Shown here piece after piece: positions 43,537 to 52,715 of a DNA stretch of 64,000 nt (position 1 is the stretch's first letter; every line of letters begins with the position of its first letter). The stretch is from Achromobacter sp. UMC46 (GTDB lineage Bacteria; Pseudomonadota; Gammaproteobacteria; Burkholderiales; Burkholderiaceae_B), in contig NZ_LZZS01000004.1 in the NCBI RefSeq assembly GCF_014170335.1, positions 806,001 through 870,000 of the forward strand. Reading direction: 5' to 3'. Made by a program: the position numbers and the translations under genes. The notes under the pieces were generated by a model that saw only the letters and a list, made by a program, of their open reading frames with translations, did not search any database and was not told the origin of the DNA.

Positions 43537-43617
43537 CACCTACCCGTGTGCCTACTCTGCCTGCAGCGCCGCGCCGCGTTCAACGCGCCGAGCGACGATA
43601 ACAACAGGAGACAGGCA

Positions 43618-44586
43618 ATGAACAAGCTGATGCGCCTATTGGCGCTGGCGGGTGCTGCATGGCTGGCGCTGCCCGCGGCGTCCGCCCAGGCCGCTTACCC
43701 CGACAAGCCCATCCGGCTGATCGTGTCGTTTCCTCCGGGCAGCGGCACGGACAGCAATGCGCGCTATGTCGCAAAGAAAATGGAAGAAAAGCTCGGCGTG
43801 GCCGTGACGGTGGAAAATCGGCCCGGCGGCAACAGCTTCATCGCGGCGCAGGCCGTCGCGCTGGCGGAGCCCGACGGATACACCCTGCTGCTGGCCAGCA
43901 ATTCGCCGGTGGCGACCAATGCGGCCATGTTCAAGCACTTGCCCTACGACCCGGTCAAGGATTTCGCGCCTGTGGCGCGCCTGGGCTACGGCGCGATGGC
44001 GCTGGCGGTCAAGGCCGATGCGCCGTACAAGACGGTGGCGGATCTGGTGAGCGCGGCGCGCCAACGGCCGGGCGAGCTGAATTTCGGCAGCGGCAGCGCG
44101 TCCTATCAAATCGCTACCGAACTGTTTCTGGCCATGGGCGGCATCAAGGCCAACCACGTGCCGTATCGCGGTGCGGCGCCCGCGTTGACGGACCTCGCGG
44201 GCGGGCAGGTGGACTTCGTGTTCGCCGATTATGGCGCCGTGATTCCTTTCGTGCAGAGCGGCCGCATGCGTCTGCTGGCGGTCACGGGAGATACGCGGCT
44301 AAAGAGCGCGCCCGATACGCCGACGTTGCAGGAATCGGGATTTCCGGGCTATTACATGGTGAACTGGACCGCGGCGTTCGCGCCTGCCCGCACGCCGGCC
44401 GCCGTCATCGACAAGTTGGCCGGCGTGCTGTTGGAGATATACGGCACGGCGGACGCAGCGGAGTTCCTGGCGCGTACGAACTGGGAAGTGTTTCCCGTGG
44501 GGCCCAAAGAACTGGGCGTGTTCCAGCGCGACGAAATCCGCAAGTGGGACAAAGCCGCCCAGCGCGCCGGCATCCCGAAACAATAG
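43618..44586 (+). CDS. Bug/TctC-family periplasmic receptor
   Basis: A 322-residue receptor. The signal peptide ends about ASAQA and the mature protein starts AYPDKPIRLIVSFPPGSGTD, then VENRPGGNSFIAAQ and EPDGYTLLLASNSP. GGAGA before ATG 43618 supports the start. First gene of the plus-strand arm, followed by a crotonase and a thiolase; no transporter membrane genes are present. It presumably binds the acid degraded by this island. Confidence 0.92.
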   Translation: MNKLMRLLALAGAAWLALPAASAQAAYPDKPIRLIVSFPPGSGTDSNARYVAKKMEEKLGVAVTVENRPGGNSFIAAQAVALAEPDGYTLLLASNSPVATNAAMFKHLPYDPVKDFAPVARLGYGAMALAVKADAPYKTVADLVSAARQRPGELNFGSGSASYQIATELFLAMGGIKANHVPYRGAAPALTDLAGGQVDFVFADYGAVIPFVQSGRMRLLAVTGDTRLKSAPDTPTLQESGFPGYYMVNWTAAFAPARTPAAVIDKLAGVLLEIYGTADAAEFLARTNWEVFPVGPKELGVFQRDEIRKWDKAAQRAGIPKQ

Positions 44587-44615
44587 TGCGTAAACCTGCA
44601 TACAAGGAGAAGGGC

Positions 44616-45416
44616 ATGACGGAACTCGTGCATTACGAGCACAGCGCGGACGGGGTCGTCACGCTGACGCTGGACGATCCGGCCACGCGCAATGCGTTGA
44701 CCGGCAGCGGCATCGTGGACCAGCTGCTGGCCGCGTTCGCGCGCATCGAGCGGGACCCCGCCGTGCGCGTGCTGATCCTGACGGCGGCGGGCAACGTGTT
44801 TTCGTCTGGCGGCAACATCAACGACATGCAGCGGCAGATCGGCCCCGAAGTCGGCAGCGCCGCCTTGCGCCAGGAATACCGCCACGGCATCCAGCGTTTG
44901 CCGCTGGCCCTGCACGCGCTGGAAGTGCCGACGATCGCAGCGGTGAACGGCCCCGCCGTGGGCGCGGGCTGCGATCTGGCTTGCATGTGCGACGTGCGCA
45001 TCGCCGCGGAAGGGGCGACGTTCGCGGAGAGCTTCGTCAAGCTGGGGATCGTGCCCGGGGACGGCGGCGCCTGGTTCCTGCCGCGGCTGATCGGGTCGGC
45101 GCGGGCGGCCGAGATGTCGTTCACCGGGGACGCCATCGACGCGGGCACGGCGCAGGACTGGGGGCTGGTGTCGCGGGTCGTGCCGGCCGTCGAACTGCTG
45201 CCCGCGGCGCGTGCGCTGGCCGCGCGCATGGCGGCGAACTCCCCCGACGCGGTGCGGCTGACCAAACGCCTGCTGCGCGAAAGCCAGCACGTGCGTCTGG
45301 ACACCTTGCTGGAACTGTCGGCGGCCTATCAGGCGCTGGCGCACAAGACCCCGACGCACGCGGAAGCCGTGGAGGCGTTCATCGCGCAGCGCGCGGCGCG
45401 CCGCCCACGGGGGTGA
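44616..45416 (+). CDS. Enoyl-CoA hydratase/isomerase (crotonase) family
   Basis: A 266-residue crotonase. The first oxyanion-hole segment is VFSSGGNINDMQRQ and the second is GPAVGAGCDLACMCDVRIA. In standard hydratases the residue after GGGC is Glu; here it is Asp, and the second acidic position lies in KLGIVPGDGGAWFLPR (also Asp), as in PaaG-like or degradative crotonases. Hydration or isomerization of an unsaturated CoA ester is likely. A strong ribosome site AAGGAGAAGGG precedes ATG 44616. Confidence 0.88.
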   Translation: MTELVHYEHSADGVVTLTLDDPATRNALTGSGIVDQLLAAFARIERDPAVRVLILTAAGNVFSSGGNINDMQRQIGPEVGSAALRQEYRHGIQRLPLALHALEVPTIAAVNGPAVGAGCDLACMCDVRIAAEGATFAESFVKLGIVPGDGGAWFLPRLIGSARAAEMSFTGDAIDAGTAQDWGLVSRVVPAVELLPAARALAARMAANSPDAVRLTKRLLRESQHVRLDTLLELSAAYQALAHKTPTHAEAVEAFIAQRAARRPRG

Positions 45417-45482
45417 CGCCCGCGGCGTTCCGACGGCGGCGGGGCGGCGGTATGATGGAACGCATTACAAGGAGGAAACACC

Positions 45483-46664
45483 ATGAATGAAGTCATCGTC
45501 GCTTCGGCCGTCCGCACCGCCATCGGCGACTTCGGGGGCGCGCTGAAAGACGTGCCGCCGTGCGACTTGGGCGCCACCGTCATCCGCGCCGCGCTGGAAC
45601 GCGCCGGCGTCAAGGGCGACGAGGTCGGCCATGTCGCGGTCGGCCACGTCATCAATACCGAACCGCGCGACATGTACCTGTCGCGCGTGGCCGCCATGAA
45701 CGCTGGCATCGCCAAGGAAACGCCGGCCTTCAACGTCAACCGCCTGTGCGGTTCCGGCCTGCAGGCCATCGTGTCGGCGGCGCAGACCATCCTGCTGGGC
45801 GACGCGGACGTCGCGATCGGCGCCGGCGCCGAAAGCATGAGCCGCGCGCCCTACATCGTGCCGTCGCAGCGCTGGGGCGCCCGCATGGGCGACAGCGTCA
45901 TGCTGGACATGATGACGGGCGCGTTGTCGGATCCGTTCGGCCGCATGCACATGGGCGTCACGGCCGAGAACGTGGCGGCCAAGTTCGGCATCAGCCGCCA
46001 GGACCAGGACGCGCTGGCCGCGGAATCGCATCGCCGCGCCGCGGCCGCCATCGACGCCGGCTACTTCCGCGACCAGATCGTGCCGGTGGTGCAGAAGACG
46101 CGAAAGGGCGAAGTCGTGTTCGACACCGACGAGCACGTGCGCCGCGATGTCTCGGCCGCCACCATGGCGACGCTCAAACCGGTCTTCCAGAAGGAGAACG
46201 GCACGGTCACGGCGGGCAACGCTTCGGGCCTGAACGACGGCGCGGGCGCCGTGGTGCTGATGAACGCCTCGGTGGCCGCCAAGCGCGGCATCAAGCCGCT
46301 GGCCCGTCTGGTGGCCTACGCCCACGCGGGCGTCGACCCCGACATCATGGGCATCGGCCCGGTGCCGGCCACGCAGGCCGCGCTCAAGCGCGCTGGCCTG
46401 ACCGTAGACCAGCTGGACGTCATCGAGGCCAACGAAGCCTTCGCGGCGCAAGCTTGCGCCGTGTCGCGCGAGCTGAAGCTGGACCCGGCCAAGGTCAACC
46501 CGAACGGCAGCGGCATCGGCCTGGGGCATCCCATCGGGGCCACTGGCGCGATCATCACCGTCAAGGCGCTGCATGAATTGCAACGCGTCGGCGGCCGTTA
46601 CGCGCTGGTCACGATGTGCATCGGCGGCGGCCAAGGCATCGCCGCCATCTTCGAGCGCATCTAA
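45483..46664 (+). CDS. Acetyl-CoA acetyltransferase / beta-ketothiolase
   Basis: A 393-residue thiolase. The acylated Cys89 lies in NRLCGSGLQAI, His349 in GLGHPIGATG and Cys379 in CIGGGQGIA. It resembles BktB/PhaA-type thiolases and most likely performs the last, acetyl-CoA-releasing step of beta-oxidation for this island. AAGGAGG lies upstream of the ATG. It ends the Bug-crotonase-thiolase arm. Confidence 0.93.
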   Translation: MNEVIVASAVRTAIGDFGGALKDVPPCDLGATVIRAALERAGVKGDEVGHVAVGHVINTEPRDMYLSRVAAMNAGIAKETPAFNVNRLCGSGLQAIVSAAQTILLGDADVAIGAGAESMSRAPYIVPSQRWGARMGDSVMLDMMTGALSDPFGRMHMGVTAENVAAKFGISRQDQDALAAESHRRAAAAIDAGYFRDQIVPVVQKTRKGEVVFDTDEHVRRDVSAATMATLKPVFQKENGTVTAGNASGLNDGAGAVVLMNASVAAKRGIKPLARLVAYAHAGVDPDIMGIGPVPATQAALKRAGLTVDQLDVIEANEAFAAQACAVSRELKLDPAKVNPNGSGIGLGHPIGATGAIITVKALHELQRVGGRYALVTMCIGGGQGIAAIFERI

Positions 46665-46683
46665 GGCCAGCCGCAAGCCTGAC

Positions 46684-46708
46684 CGGTCCTGGCGCGTTGC
46701 CAGGACCG
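46684..46708. terminator. Hairpin between the thiolase and IclR genes
   Basis: Perfect 10-base-pair stem CGGTCCTGGC/GCCAGGACCG with GCGTT loop, between convergent genes. It has no T tract on either side, so termination may need Rho. Confidence 0.55.
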
Positions 46709-46720
46709 CGTCGCGCAGCC

Positions 46721-47494
46721 TCAGGCGTGGCCCAGGTAATCCTGGGCCCACGCCAGGCATTCGGCGCGCAGCAGCGCGCCCATCTGCACGCGGCGCGGGC
46801 CATCGAGCCGGCTGCTGATCGCCCCGAAGCTGAATGCGACCCAGGTCAGTTCCGACACCGGGAACGCCACCCCCACCCCTGACACGCCCGGCGTGATCGT
46901 ATCCACGATCTCGGAGTATCCGGCCGCGCGCGTCTGCTTCACGGACTTCATCAAGGCGCTGCTGGTGACGCCGATCTGCGCGTAGCTTGCCGCGTGCCTG
47001 GCGTACAGCGACGCGATGTCCTCGTCCGGCAGGCTGGCCATCAGCGCCAGCCCGCCGGCGCCCACGCCCAGCAGGCGGCGTTCGCCCTGGTCGATGGTGA
47101 AGACCTTCACCGGGAACGAGCCGGCTTCCCGCAGCAGGCACAAGGCGTAATCGCCCTGGCGGATGACCAGGAAAACGGTGTCGCCCGACAGGCGCGCGAG
47201 CTTTTGCGCGAACGGCCGCAACGCGTCCAGCAAGGGCGTGCGCCGTAGCGCGGCAAATCCCAATTGCATGGAATCCACGCCCAGGCGGTAGCGCCGGGTG
47301 CCGTTGTCGCGTTCGGCGAACTGTTCTTCCAGCAGGCAGCTCAAGAGGCGGTGCGCGGTCGAGCGTTCCAGCCCGGTCGCGCTCATCACGCCCTGCAGGT
47401 CGATGCCGTCTTCCTGGTGCTGCGCCAGCACGCGCAGCAGCCCTAAGGCGCGGCGCATGCTTTGCGTGCCGCCAGTGGCCGGTGATTTGTTCAT
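46721..47494 (-). CDS. IclR-family transcriptional regulator
   Basis: A 257-residue IclR regulator: winged helix in the first 70 residues (RALGLLRVLAQHQEDGID; GLERSTAHRLLSCLLEE) and effector domain with RQGDYALCLLREAGSFPVKV and GVGAGGLALMASLPDED. It diverges from the crotonase/acyl-CoA synthetase/Bug/dehydrogenase operon across 113 bases and probably controls it. An inverted repeat at 47503-47521 is a candidate site. Confidence 0.9.
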   Translation of the reverse strand: MNKSPATGGTQSMRRALGLLRVLAQHQEDGIDLQGVMSATGLERSTAHRLLSCLLEEQFAERDNGTRRYRLGVDSMQLGFAALRRTPLLDALRPFAQKLARLSGDTVFLVIRQGDYALCLLREAGSFPVKVFTIDQGERRLLGVGAGGLALMASLPDEDIASLYARHAASYAQIGVTSSALMKSVKQTRAAGYSEIVDTITPGVSGVGVAFPVSELTWVAFSFGAISSRLDGPRRVQMGALLRAECLAWAQDYLGHA

Positions 47495-47502
47495 ATTGTG
47501 GG

Positions 47503-47521
47503 AAATATTGATTGAATATTT
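47503..47521. promoter_or_regulatory. Inverted repeat, candidate IclR operator
   Basis: AAATATT-N5-AATATTT in an AT-rich stretch nine bases upstream of the iclR-type start and about 90 bases before the divergent crotonase gene. Position and symmetry fit autoregulation plus control of the divergent operon. Confidence 0.5.
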
Positions 47522-47607
47522 TGTATTCTAGGATTTAGGGTGCGTTAATTCAATCCAGTCGATCCGCGCCGGTGTCGAGCGCGGACATAGCAAGAGACGA
47601 GGAGACT

Positions 47608-48411
47608 ATGGAATACGCCACCCTGGCCGTCGAACGGCTTGACTCGGTATGCCGCATCAGCCTGGCGCGCGAATCCGCGCGCAATGCCCAAAGCCAGCAG
47701 ATGCTGGACGAACTGGACGACGCCCTGACGCGCGCCGAGCAAGACGATGCCGTGCGGGTCGTCGTGCTGGCGGGCCGCGGCGCGCATTTCTCCGCGGGGC
47801 ACGACCTGAAAGAGGCGCAGGCCAAGCGCGCGGACTTCACGGTGGAAGAGCGCTGGGACTACGAGTCGCGCCGCTACTACGGCTATTGCCTGCGCATCTG
47901 GGATTTTCCGAAGCCGACCGTCGCGCAAGTGCAGGGCGCCTGCGTCGCAGGCGGCTTCATGATCGCCAACATGTGCGATCTGGTGGTGTGTTCGGACACG
48001 GCGTATTTTTCCGACCCGGTGGGCCACACCCTGGCCGCCGCCGCGACTGAAGTGTTGATCCACCCGTGGGTGATGGGCCTGCGCAAAGCCAAGGAAATGC
48101 TCTACACCGGCGAGAAGGTCGACGCGCAGGAAGCGCTGCGCATCGGCATGGTGAACCGGGTCGTGCCCGAGGCCGAGCTGGACGAGGCGACGCTGGCGTT
48201 GGCGCGGCGCATCGCCCAGGCGCCGCCTTTCGGCCTGCGCCTGATCAAGCGGTCGCTGAACCGCACGGCGGACGCCCAGGGGTTCCGCACCGCGCTGTCG
48301 GCGCACTTCGACACGCATCAGCTGTCGCACCTGAGCGAGGAATTCCAGGCGGTGCGCGAGCGCGGGCTGGCCCAGGCCATCCAGCGCAACAAGAAGGGCG
48401 AAACGGCATGA
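47608..48411 (+). CDS. Crotonase-family protein without the usual catalytic glutamates
   Basis: A 267-residue enoyl-CoA hydratase/isomerase-fold protein. The first oxyanion segment is HFSAGHDLKEAQAKR; the second is GACVAGGFMIANMCDLVV, where Met replaces the first catalytic Glu. The second acidic site region reads YFSDPVGHTLAAAATEVLI, also unlike hydratases. It may act as an isomerase, thioesterase-like or C-C hydrolase. GAGGAG precedes ATG 47608. Its last codon overlaps the start of the CoA ligase gene (ATGA). Confidence 0.83.
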   Translation: MEYATLAVERLDSVCRISLARESARNAQSQQMLDELDDALTRAEQDDAVRVVVLAGRGAHFSAGHDLKEAQAKRADFTVEERWDYESRRYYGYCLRIWDFPKPTVAQVQGACVAGGFMIANMCDLVVCSDTAYFSDPVGHTLAAAATEVLIHPWVMGLRKAKEMLYTGEKVDAQEALRIGMVNRVVPEAELDEATLALARRIAQAPPFGLRLIKRSLNRTADAQGFRTALSAHFDTHQLSHLSEEFQAVRERGLAQAIQRNKKGETA

Positions 48412-50492
48412 GGACGGCGCTGGATTGCCTGCTGAACCCGCGCTCCATCGCCATGATCGGGGCCAGCGCGAACGCCGGGCGCATCGGCGGCATGCCTTTG
48501 GAACTGCTGACCCGCTTCGGCTACGCCGGCGGCATCTATCCCGTGAACCCGAAGTACCAGGAAGTGTTCGGCAAGCGCTGCTGGCCGGACATCGAAGCCG
48601 TGCCCGAATCGGTGGACCTGGCGGTGCTGGCGATCGCCGCCGCCGAGGTCACGCCCATGCTGCGCCGCTGCCACGCCCGGGGCGTGCGCGCCGCCATCGT
48701 CTACGCTGCCGGATTCGCCGAGGCGGGCGGCGACGGCGCGCGCTTGCAGGACGAGCTGGAAGCGTTCGTGCTGGAAAGCGGCATGGCCGTGGCGGGCCCG
48801 AACTGCATGGGCTTCGCCAACCTGAACACGCAGGCGCATACGGCGTTCGCCTCGGTCTTCAAGACCGCGCCGGCGCAGACCGGGCCGGGCGTCGTCAGCC
48901 TGCTGACGCAGAGCGGCAACGTGTGCGCGGCCGTGTACGCCATTGCGCGCCGATTGGACCTGCCGTTTTCGCACTTCATCAACACCGGCAACGAAGCCTG
49001 CCTGGATTTCTCGCAATACCTGGAATACCTGGCCGCCGATCCGCAGACGGAAATCGTGCTGGGCTATATCGAGCAATTGCGCGACGGCGAACGCTTCGTG
49101 CGCGCCTGCCGCGAACTTGAGCGCCAGGGCAAGCTGCTGATCGCGCTGAAGGCGGGCAGCACGGACAAGGGCGCGCAAGCCGTGCGGTCGCACACGTCGG
49201 CATTGGCCGGAGACCGGCGCGTGTACGCGGCGGCCTTCCGCCAGCTGAACGTCATCGAGGCCTCGGACTTCGCGCAGATGGCGCATCTGGCCAGCCTGGC
49301 GACGCTGCGTCACCGCAGCGCGGGCAAGCGGGTGGCCGTTCTGACGATGTCGGGCGCGCTGGGCGCGATCCTGGCCGACAAGTTCATCGGCGCGGGGCTG
49401 GACCTGCCCGACCTTCCCGATTCCCTGCAAGCCGTGCTGCGCGGCGGCATTCCCGATTACGGCATGGTCGGCAATCCCGTGGACGTGACCGGCAACGTGG
49501 TCAACGATCCCGACTTCGTGCGCACGGTGCTGCAGGCCCTGGCGACAACTGACGCGATCGACGCGGTGGTGGTCTATGCCCCCGGCTACATGCTGGACCG
49601 CATGGCGGACGCGCTGGCCGAGGCCTCGCGCCAGCATCCGCGGCTGTTCGTCGCGATCGACACCGGCCTGGCGCAAAGCCGCGCCGCCCTGCGCGCCGCC
49701 GAAGTCGCCGTGTTCGAAGACCTGGGCCAAGCCGTGTCTGCGCTGGCGCCGTATCTGCTCTGGTGCGAGGCGCGCGGCGCCAAGCGCATCGCGCCGATGC
49801 CGCGCCTGGACGCCGTGCCGGTGCCGGCGCTGCCCTGCAACGAAGTCGATGCGCGCGCCTATGTCGCCGCCTTCGGGCTGCCGCAGGCGCAGGCGCATGC
49901 CGCACGCGACGCCGGCGAAGCCGTGGCCGATGCGCGCGCGGCGGGCTATCCCGTGGCGCTGAAGATCCTTAGCGCCGACATCGCGCACAAGACGGAGGCC
50001 GGCGGCGTCGCGCTGGGTCTGGCCGACGACGCGGCGGTGCAGGCGGCCTTCGGCCACGTGAGCCAGTCCGCCCGGCAGGCGCAGCCCGATGCGCGCATCG
50101 ACGGCGTGATGGTGCAGAAGATGGAGCGCGGCGCGGCCGAGATCATCGTGGGCGCCACGCGCGATCCGGTGTTTGGCCCGGTCCTGACCGTAGGCCTGGG
50201 CGGCGTGCTGACCGAGCTGTACCAGGACACCAGCCATCGCCTGCTGCCGGTCGACGAGGACATCGCCCTGCAGATGCTGCGCGAACTGAAGGCGTTTCCG
50301 TTGCTGGACGGCTACCGGGGCAAGCCCCGCGCCGATCTGGCGGCGGCTTGCCGCGGCATCGTGGCCGTGGGCAACGCCTTGCTGGCGGCGCCCGCGGACG
50401 TGGCGGAAATCGAAGTCAACCCATTGCTGATCAAAGAGGCGGGACAAGGCGTCGCGGTACTGGACGCGCTGATCCTGCCCGCAACCCCGTAG
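48408..50492 (+). CDS. NDP-forming acyl-CoA synthetase (acetate-CoA ligase family)
   Basis: A 694-residue fused-subunit enzyme. The N-terminal CoA-binding domain opens LLNPRSIAMIGASANAGRIG, the ligase domains follow with LLTQSGNVCAA and the phospho-His loop VRSHTSALAGD, and the C-terminal ATP-grasp domain starts near GLPQAQAHAARDAGEAV with VALKILSADIAHKTEAGGV. Such enzymes make acyl-CoA with ATP or GTP through a phosphohistidine. Here it probably activates the acid bound by the following Bug receptor. Confidence 0.88.
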   Translation: MRTALDCLLNPRSIAMIGASANAGRIGGMPLELLTRFGYAGGIYPVNPKYQEVFGKRCWPDIEAVPESVDLAVLAIAAAEVTPMLRRCHARGVRAAIVYAAGFAEAGGDGARLQDELEAFVLESGMAVAGPNCMGFANLNTQAHTAFASVFKTAPAQTGPGVVSLLTQSGNVCAAVYAIARRLDLPFSHFINTGNEACLDFSQYLEYLAADPQTEIVLGYIEQLRDGERFVRACRELERQGKLLIALKAGSTDKGAQAVRSHTSALAGDRRVYAAAFRQLNVIEASDFAQMAHLASLATLRHRSAGKRVAVLTMSGALGAILADKFIGAGLDLPDLPDSLQAVLRGGIPDYGMVGNPVDVTGNVVNDPDFVRTVLQALATTDAIDAVVVYAPGYMLDRMADALAEASRQHPRLFVAIDTGLAQSRAALRAAEVAVFEDLGQAVSALAPYLLWCEARGAKRIAPMPRLDAVPVPALPCNEVDARAYVAAFGLPQAQAHAARDAGEAVADARAAGYPVALKILSADIAHKTEAGGVALGLADDAAVQAAFGHVSQSARQAQPDARIDGVMVQKMERGAAEIIVGATRDPVFGPVLTVGLGGVLTELYQDTSHRLLPVDEDIALQMLRELKAFPLLDGYRGKPRADLAAACRGIVAVGNALLAAPADVAEIEVNPLLIKEAGQGVAVLDALILPATP

Positions 50493-50546
50493 CGCGCACA
50501 CGCAATCACGCGGCCGCGCGCAGCGCATCCCCAGGAGGAGACAAGC

Positions 50547-51515
50547 ATGATGAAGAGACTATTGGCCGGCGTCGCGCTGGCCTGCATCGGCGCCGCGAAT
50601 CCGGCGCTTGCCCAGGACCCCTTTCCCAGCCGCCCCGTGCGCATCGTGGTGCCGTTCTCGCCCGGCGGCGCGGCCGACATCATGAGCCGCTTGCTGGCCG
50701 AGCGGCTGACCGCGAAGCTGGGGCAGACTGTGATCGTCGAAAACAAGCCGGGCGGCGGGACGATGATCGCCTCCGACTATGTGTCGCGGGCCGAACCGGA
50801 CGGCTATACCTTGCTGATGGCGGCGTCGTCGCTGGGCATCGCGCCCAGCATCTATGCCAAGGTCAACTACGACCCCATCAAGGATTTCGCGCCGGTCAGC
50901 CAGGTGGCGTCGGTGGTGCATGTGCTGGAGGTGCATCCGTCGATCCCGGCCAAGAACGTGGGCGAACTGATTGCCTACCTGAAGGCCAATCCGGGCAAGG
51001 TCAGCTACGGTTCGGTCGGCACCGGCAGTTCGACCCATCTGGAAGCCGAGCTCTTCAACAGCATGGCGGGCGTGCAGATGGCGCACATCCCGTACAAGGG
51101 CAGCGCGCCCGCGCTGAACGATCTGGTCGCCGGCCGCATCCAGGTGATGTTCGACGCCTGGGCGTCGTCGGGCCCCTTCGTCAAGGACGGCAAGCTGCGC
51201 GCGCTGGCCGTGACCACGACGCAGCCGTCGGCGTCCGTGCCGGATTTGCCGACGGTGGCGTCTTCGGGCCTGCCGGGCTATTCGGCGATGCCGTGGCTGG
51301 GACTGGTGGCGCCCGCGCGCACGCCGCAGCCGGTGATCGACAAGCTCTACCAGAACCTGGCGCAGATCCTGCAGCAGCCCGATGTGAAGGCGCAGTTCGT
51401 TGGCCTGGGGCTGGACATCATCGGCAGCGATCCCAAGGCGTTCGCGGCGTTTATCCGGCAAGACGTGACCACCTGGGCAAAGGTGGCGCGCGAATCCAAC
51501 ATCCGTCTGGAGTAG
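50547..51515 (+). CDS. Bug/TctC-family periplasmic receptor
   Basis: A 322-residue receptor with signal peptide ending about NPALAQ, then PFPSRPVRIVVPFSPGGAAD, VENKPGGGTMIASD and EPDGYTLLMAASS. GGAGGAG precedes the ATG pair. It is embedded between the CoA ligase and the dehydrogenase pair, five bases before the latter, which makes co-expression near certain. It is closest in pattern to the receptor at 27711-28694. Confidence 0.92.
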   Translation: MMKRLLAGVALACIGAANPALAQDPFPSRPVRIVVPFSPGGAADIMSRLLAERLTAKLGQTVIVENKPGGGTMIASDYVSRAEPDGYTLLMAASSLGIAPSIYAKVNYDPIKDFAPVSQVASVVHVLEVHPSIPAKNVGELIAYLKANPGKVSYGSVGTGSSTHLEAELFNSMAGVQMAHIPYKGSAPALNDLVAGRIQVMFDAWASSGPFVKDGKLRALAVTTTQPSASVPDLPTVASSGLPGYSAMPWLGLVAPARTPQPVIDKLYQNLAQILQQPDVKAQFVGLGLDIIGSDPKAFAAFIRQDVTTWAKVARESNIRLE

Positions 51516-51520
51516 GGCGC

Positions 51521-52714
51521 ATGAGCCGATTGGAGAACGCGGCGCAGGATGACGCCGCCTTCCGCCTGGAATTGCGCGGCTGGCTGACCTCGGCCTATGC
51601 CGCCTTCGCCCGGGATTGGCCGGGCGGGGCGGCCCCGCGCGATCTGGATTTCCGGCGCGCCTGGGAAGACACCCTGTGCGCCCAAGGCTGGTCCGGCCTG
51701 GGCTGGCCCGAAGCCTACGGCGGCAAAGGCTTGCCGTTGTCGCGGCAGGCGGTGTTCCACGAAGAGCATGCGCGCTGCGGCGCGCCGTTGGGCGTGAACC
51801 TGATCGGACACGGCATTCTTGCGCCCACGCTGCTGCACTTCGGCACCGAGGCGCAAAAACGCCGTTTCCTGCCCGGCATCCTGGCCAACCGCGAGGTCTG
51901 GTGCCAGGGCTATTCGGAACCGGGCGCCGGATCCGACCTGGCGTCGGTGCGCACGCGCGCCGAACCCGTGGCGGGCGGCTACCGGCTGAACGGCCACAAG
52001 ATCTGGACGTCGTTCGCCGACCGCGCGCAGTGGTGCTTCGTGCTGGCGCGCACCGATCCGCAGGCGCCCAAGCACCGTGGCCTGAGTTTCCTGCTGGTGG
52101 ACATGGGCAGCGCCGGCGTGCGGGTGGAACCCATCCGGCAGATCACGGGCGAGGCCGAATTCTGCGAAGTGTTCTTCGAAGACGTCTTCGTGCCGCAGAA
52201 CTTGCTGCTGGGCGAAGAGAACCAGGGCTGGAAGGTGGCGATGGCCGCGGCCAGTTTCGAACGCGGCACCTACTTCATTCCGCGCCTGGTGCGCTTCGCG
52301 CAGGAACTGGACCTGGTGCGGCGTCTGGCGCTGCGCCCCGACGCCTACGGGCACGTGCCCGCCTCGTCATCCGCCGTGCGTCACAAGTGGGCGCGGCTGG
52401 CGGCGGATAGCCATGTGCTGGCGCTGAAGTCGCAGCGCGCGCTGGCCGGCGCCATGCGGGGCGACCCGCCCGGCCCCGAAGGGTCGTCCACCAAGATCCA
52501 TTGGAGCGAAGCGCACCAGCGCCTGCTGGAACTGTCCATGCAACTGCTGGGTGAAACGGCTTGCGTGGCCGAAAACGGCGAAGGCGCTGACGAGCAGGCG
52601 GCGGCGCTGGCGCATGCCTATCTGTGGTCGCGCGCGGAAACCATCCTGGCCGGCACGTCCGAGATCCAGCGCAACATCATCGCCGAGCAGATGCTGGGCT
52701 TGCCCAAAGGCTGA
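51521..52714 (+). CDS. Acyl-CoA dehydrogenase, large (alpha-type) subunit candidate
   Basis: A 397-residue acyl-CoA dehydrogenase with YSEPGAGSDLASV and LNGHKIWTSFADRAQWCFV, and a normal C-terminal GTSEIQRNIIAEQMLGLP. In the helix where most enzymes show RxQFGxPI it has only SFERGTYFIPRLVRFAQEL. The missing motif is found in the next gene. The start is five bases after the Bug stop, and the stop lies one base before the next start. Confidence 0.9.
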   Translation: MSRLENAAQDDAAFRLELRGWLTSAYAAFARDWPGGAAPRDLDFRRAWEDTLCAQGWSGLGWPEAYGGKGLPLSRQAVFHEEHARCGAPLGVNLIGHGILAPTLLHFGTEAQKRRFLPGILANREVWCQGYSEPGAGSDLASVRTRAEPVAGGYRLNGHKIWTSFADRAQWCFVLARTDPQAPKHRGLSFLLVDMGSAGVRVEPIRQITGEAEFCEVFFEDVFVPQNLLLGEENQGWKVAMAAASFERGTYFIPRLVRFAQELDLVRRLALRPDAYGHVPASSSAVRHKWARLAADSHVLALKSQRALAGAMRGDPPGPEGSSTKIHWSEAHQRLLELSMQLLGETACVAENGEGADEQAAALAHAYLWSRAETILAGTSEIQRNIIAEQMLGLPKG

Positions 52715-52715
52715 C

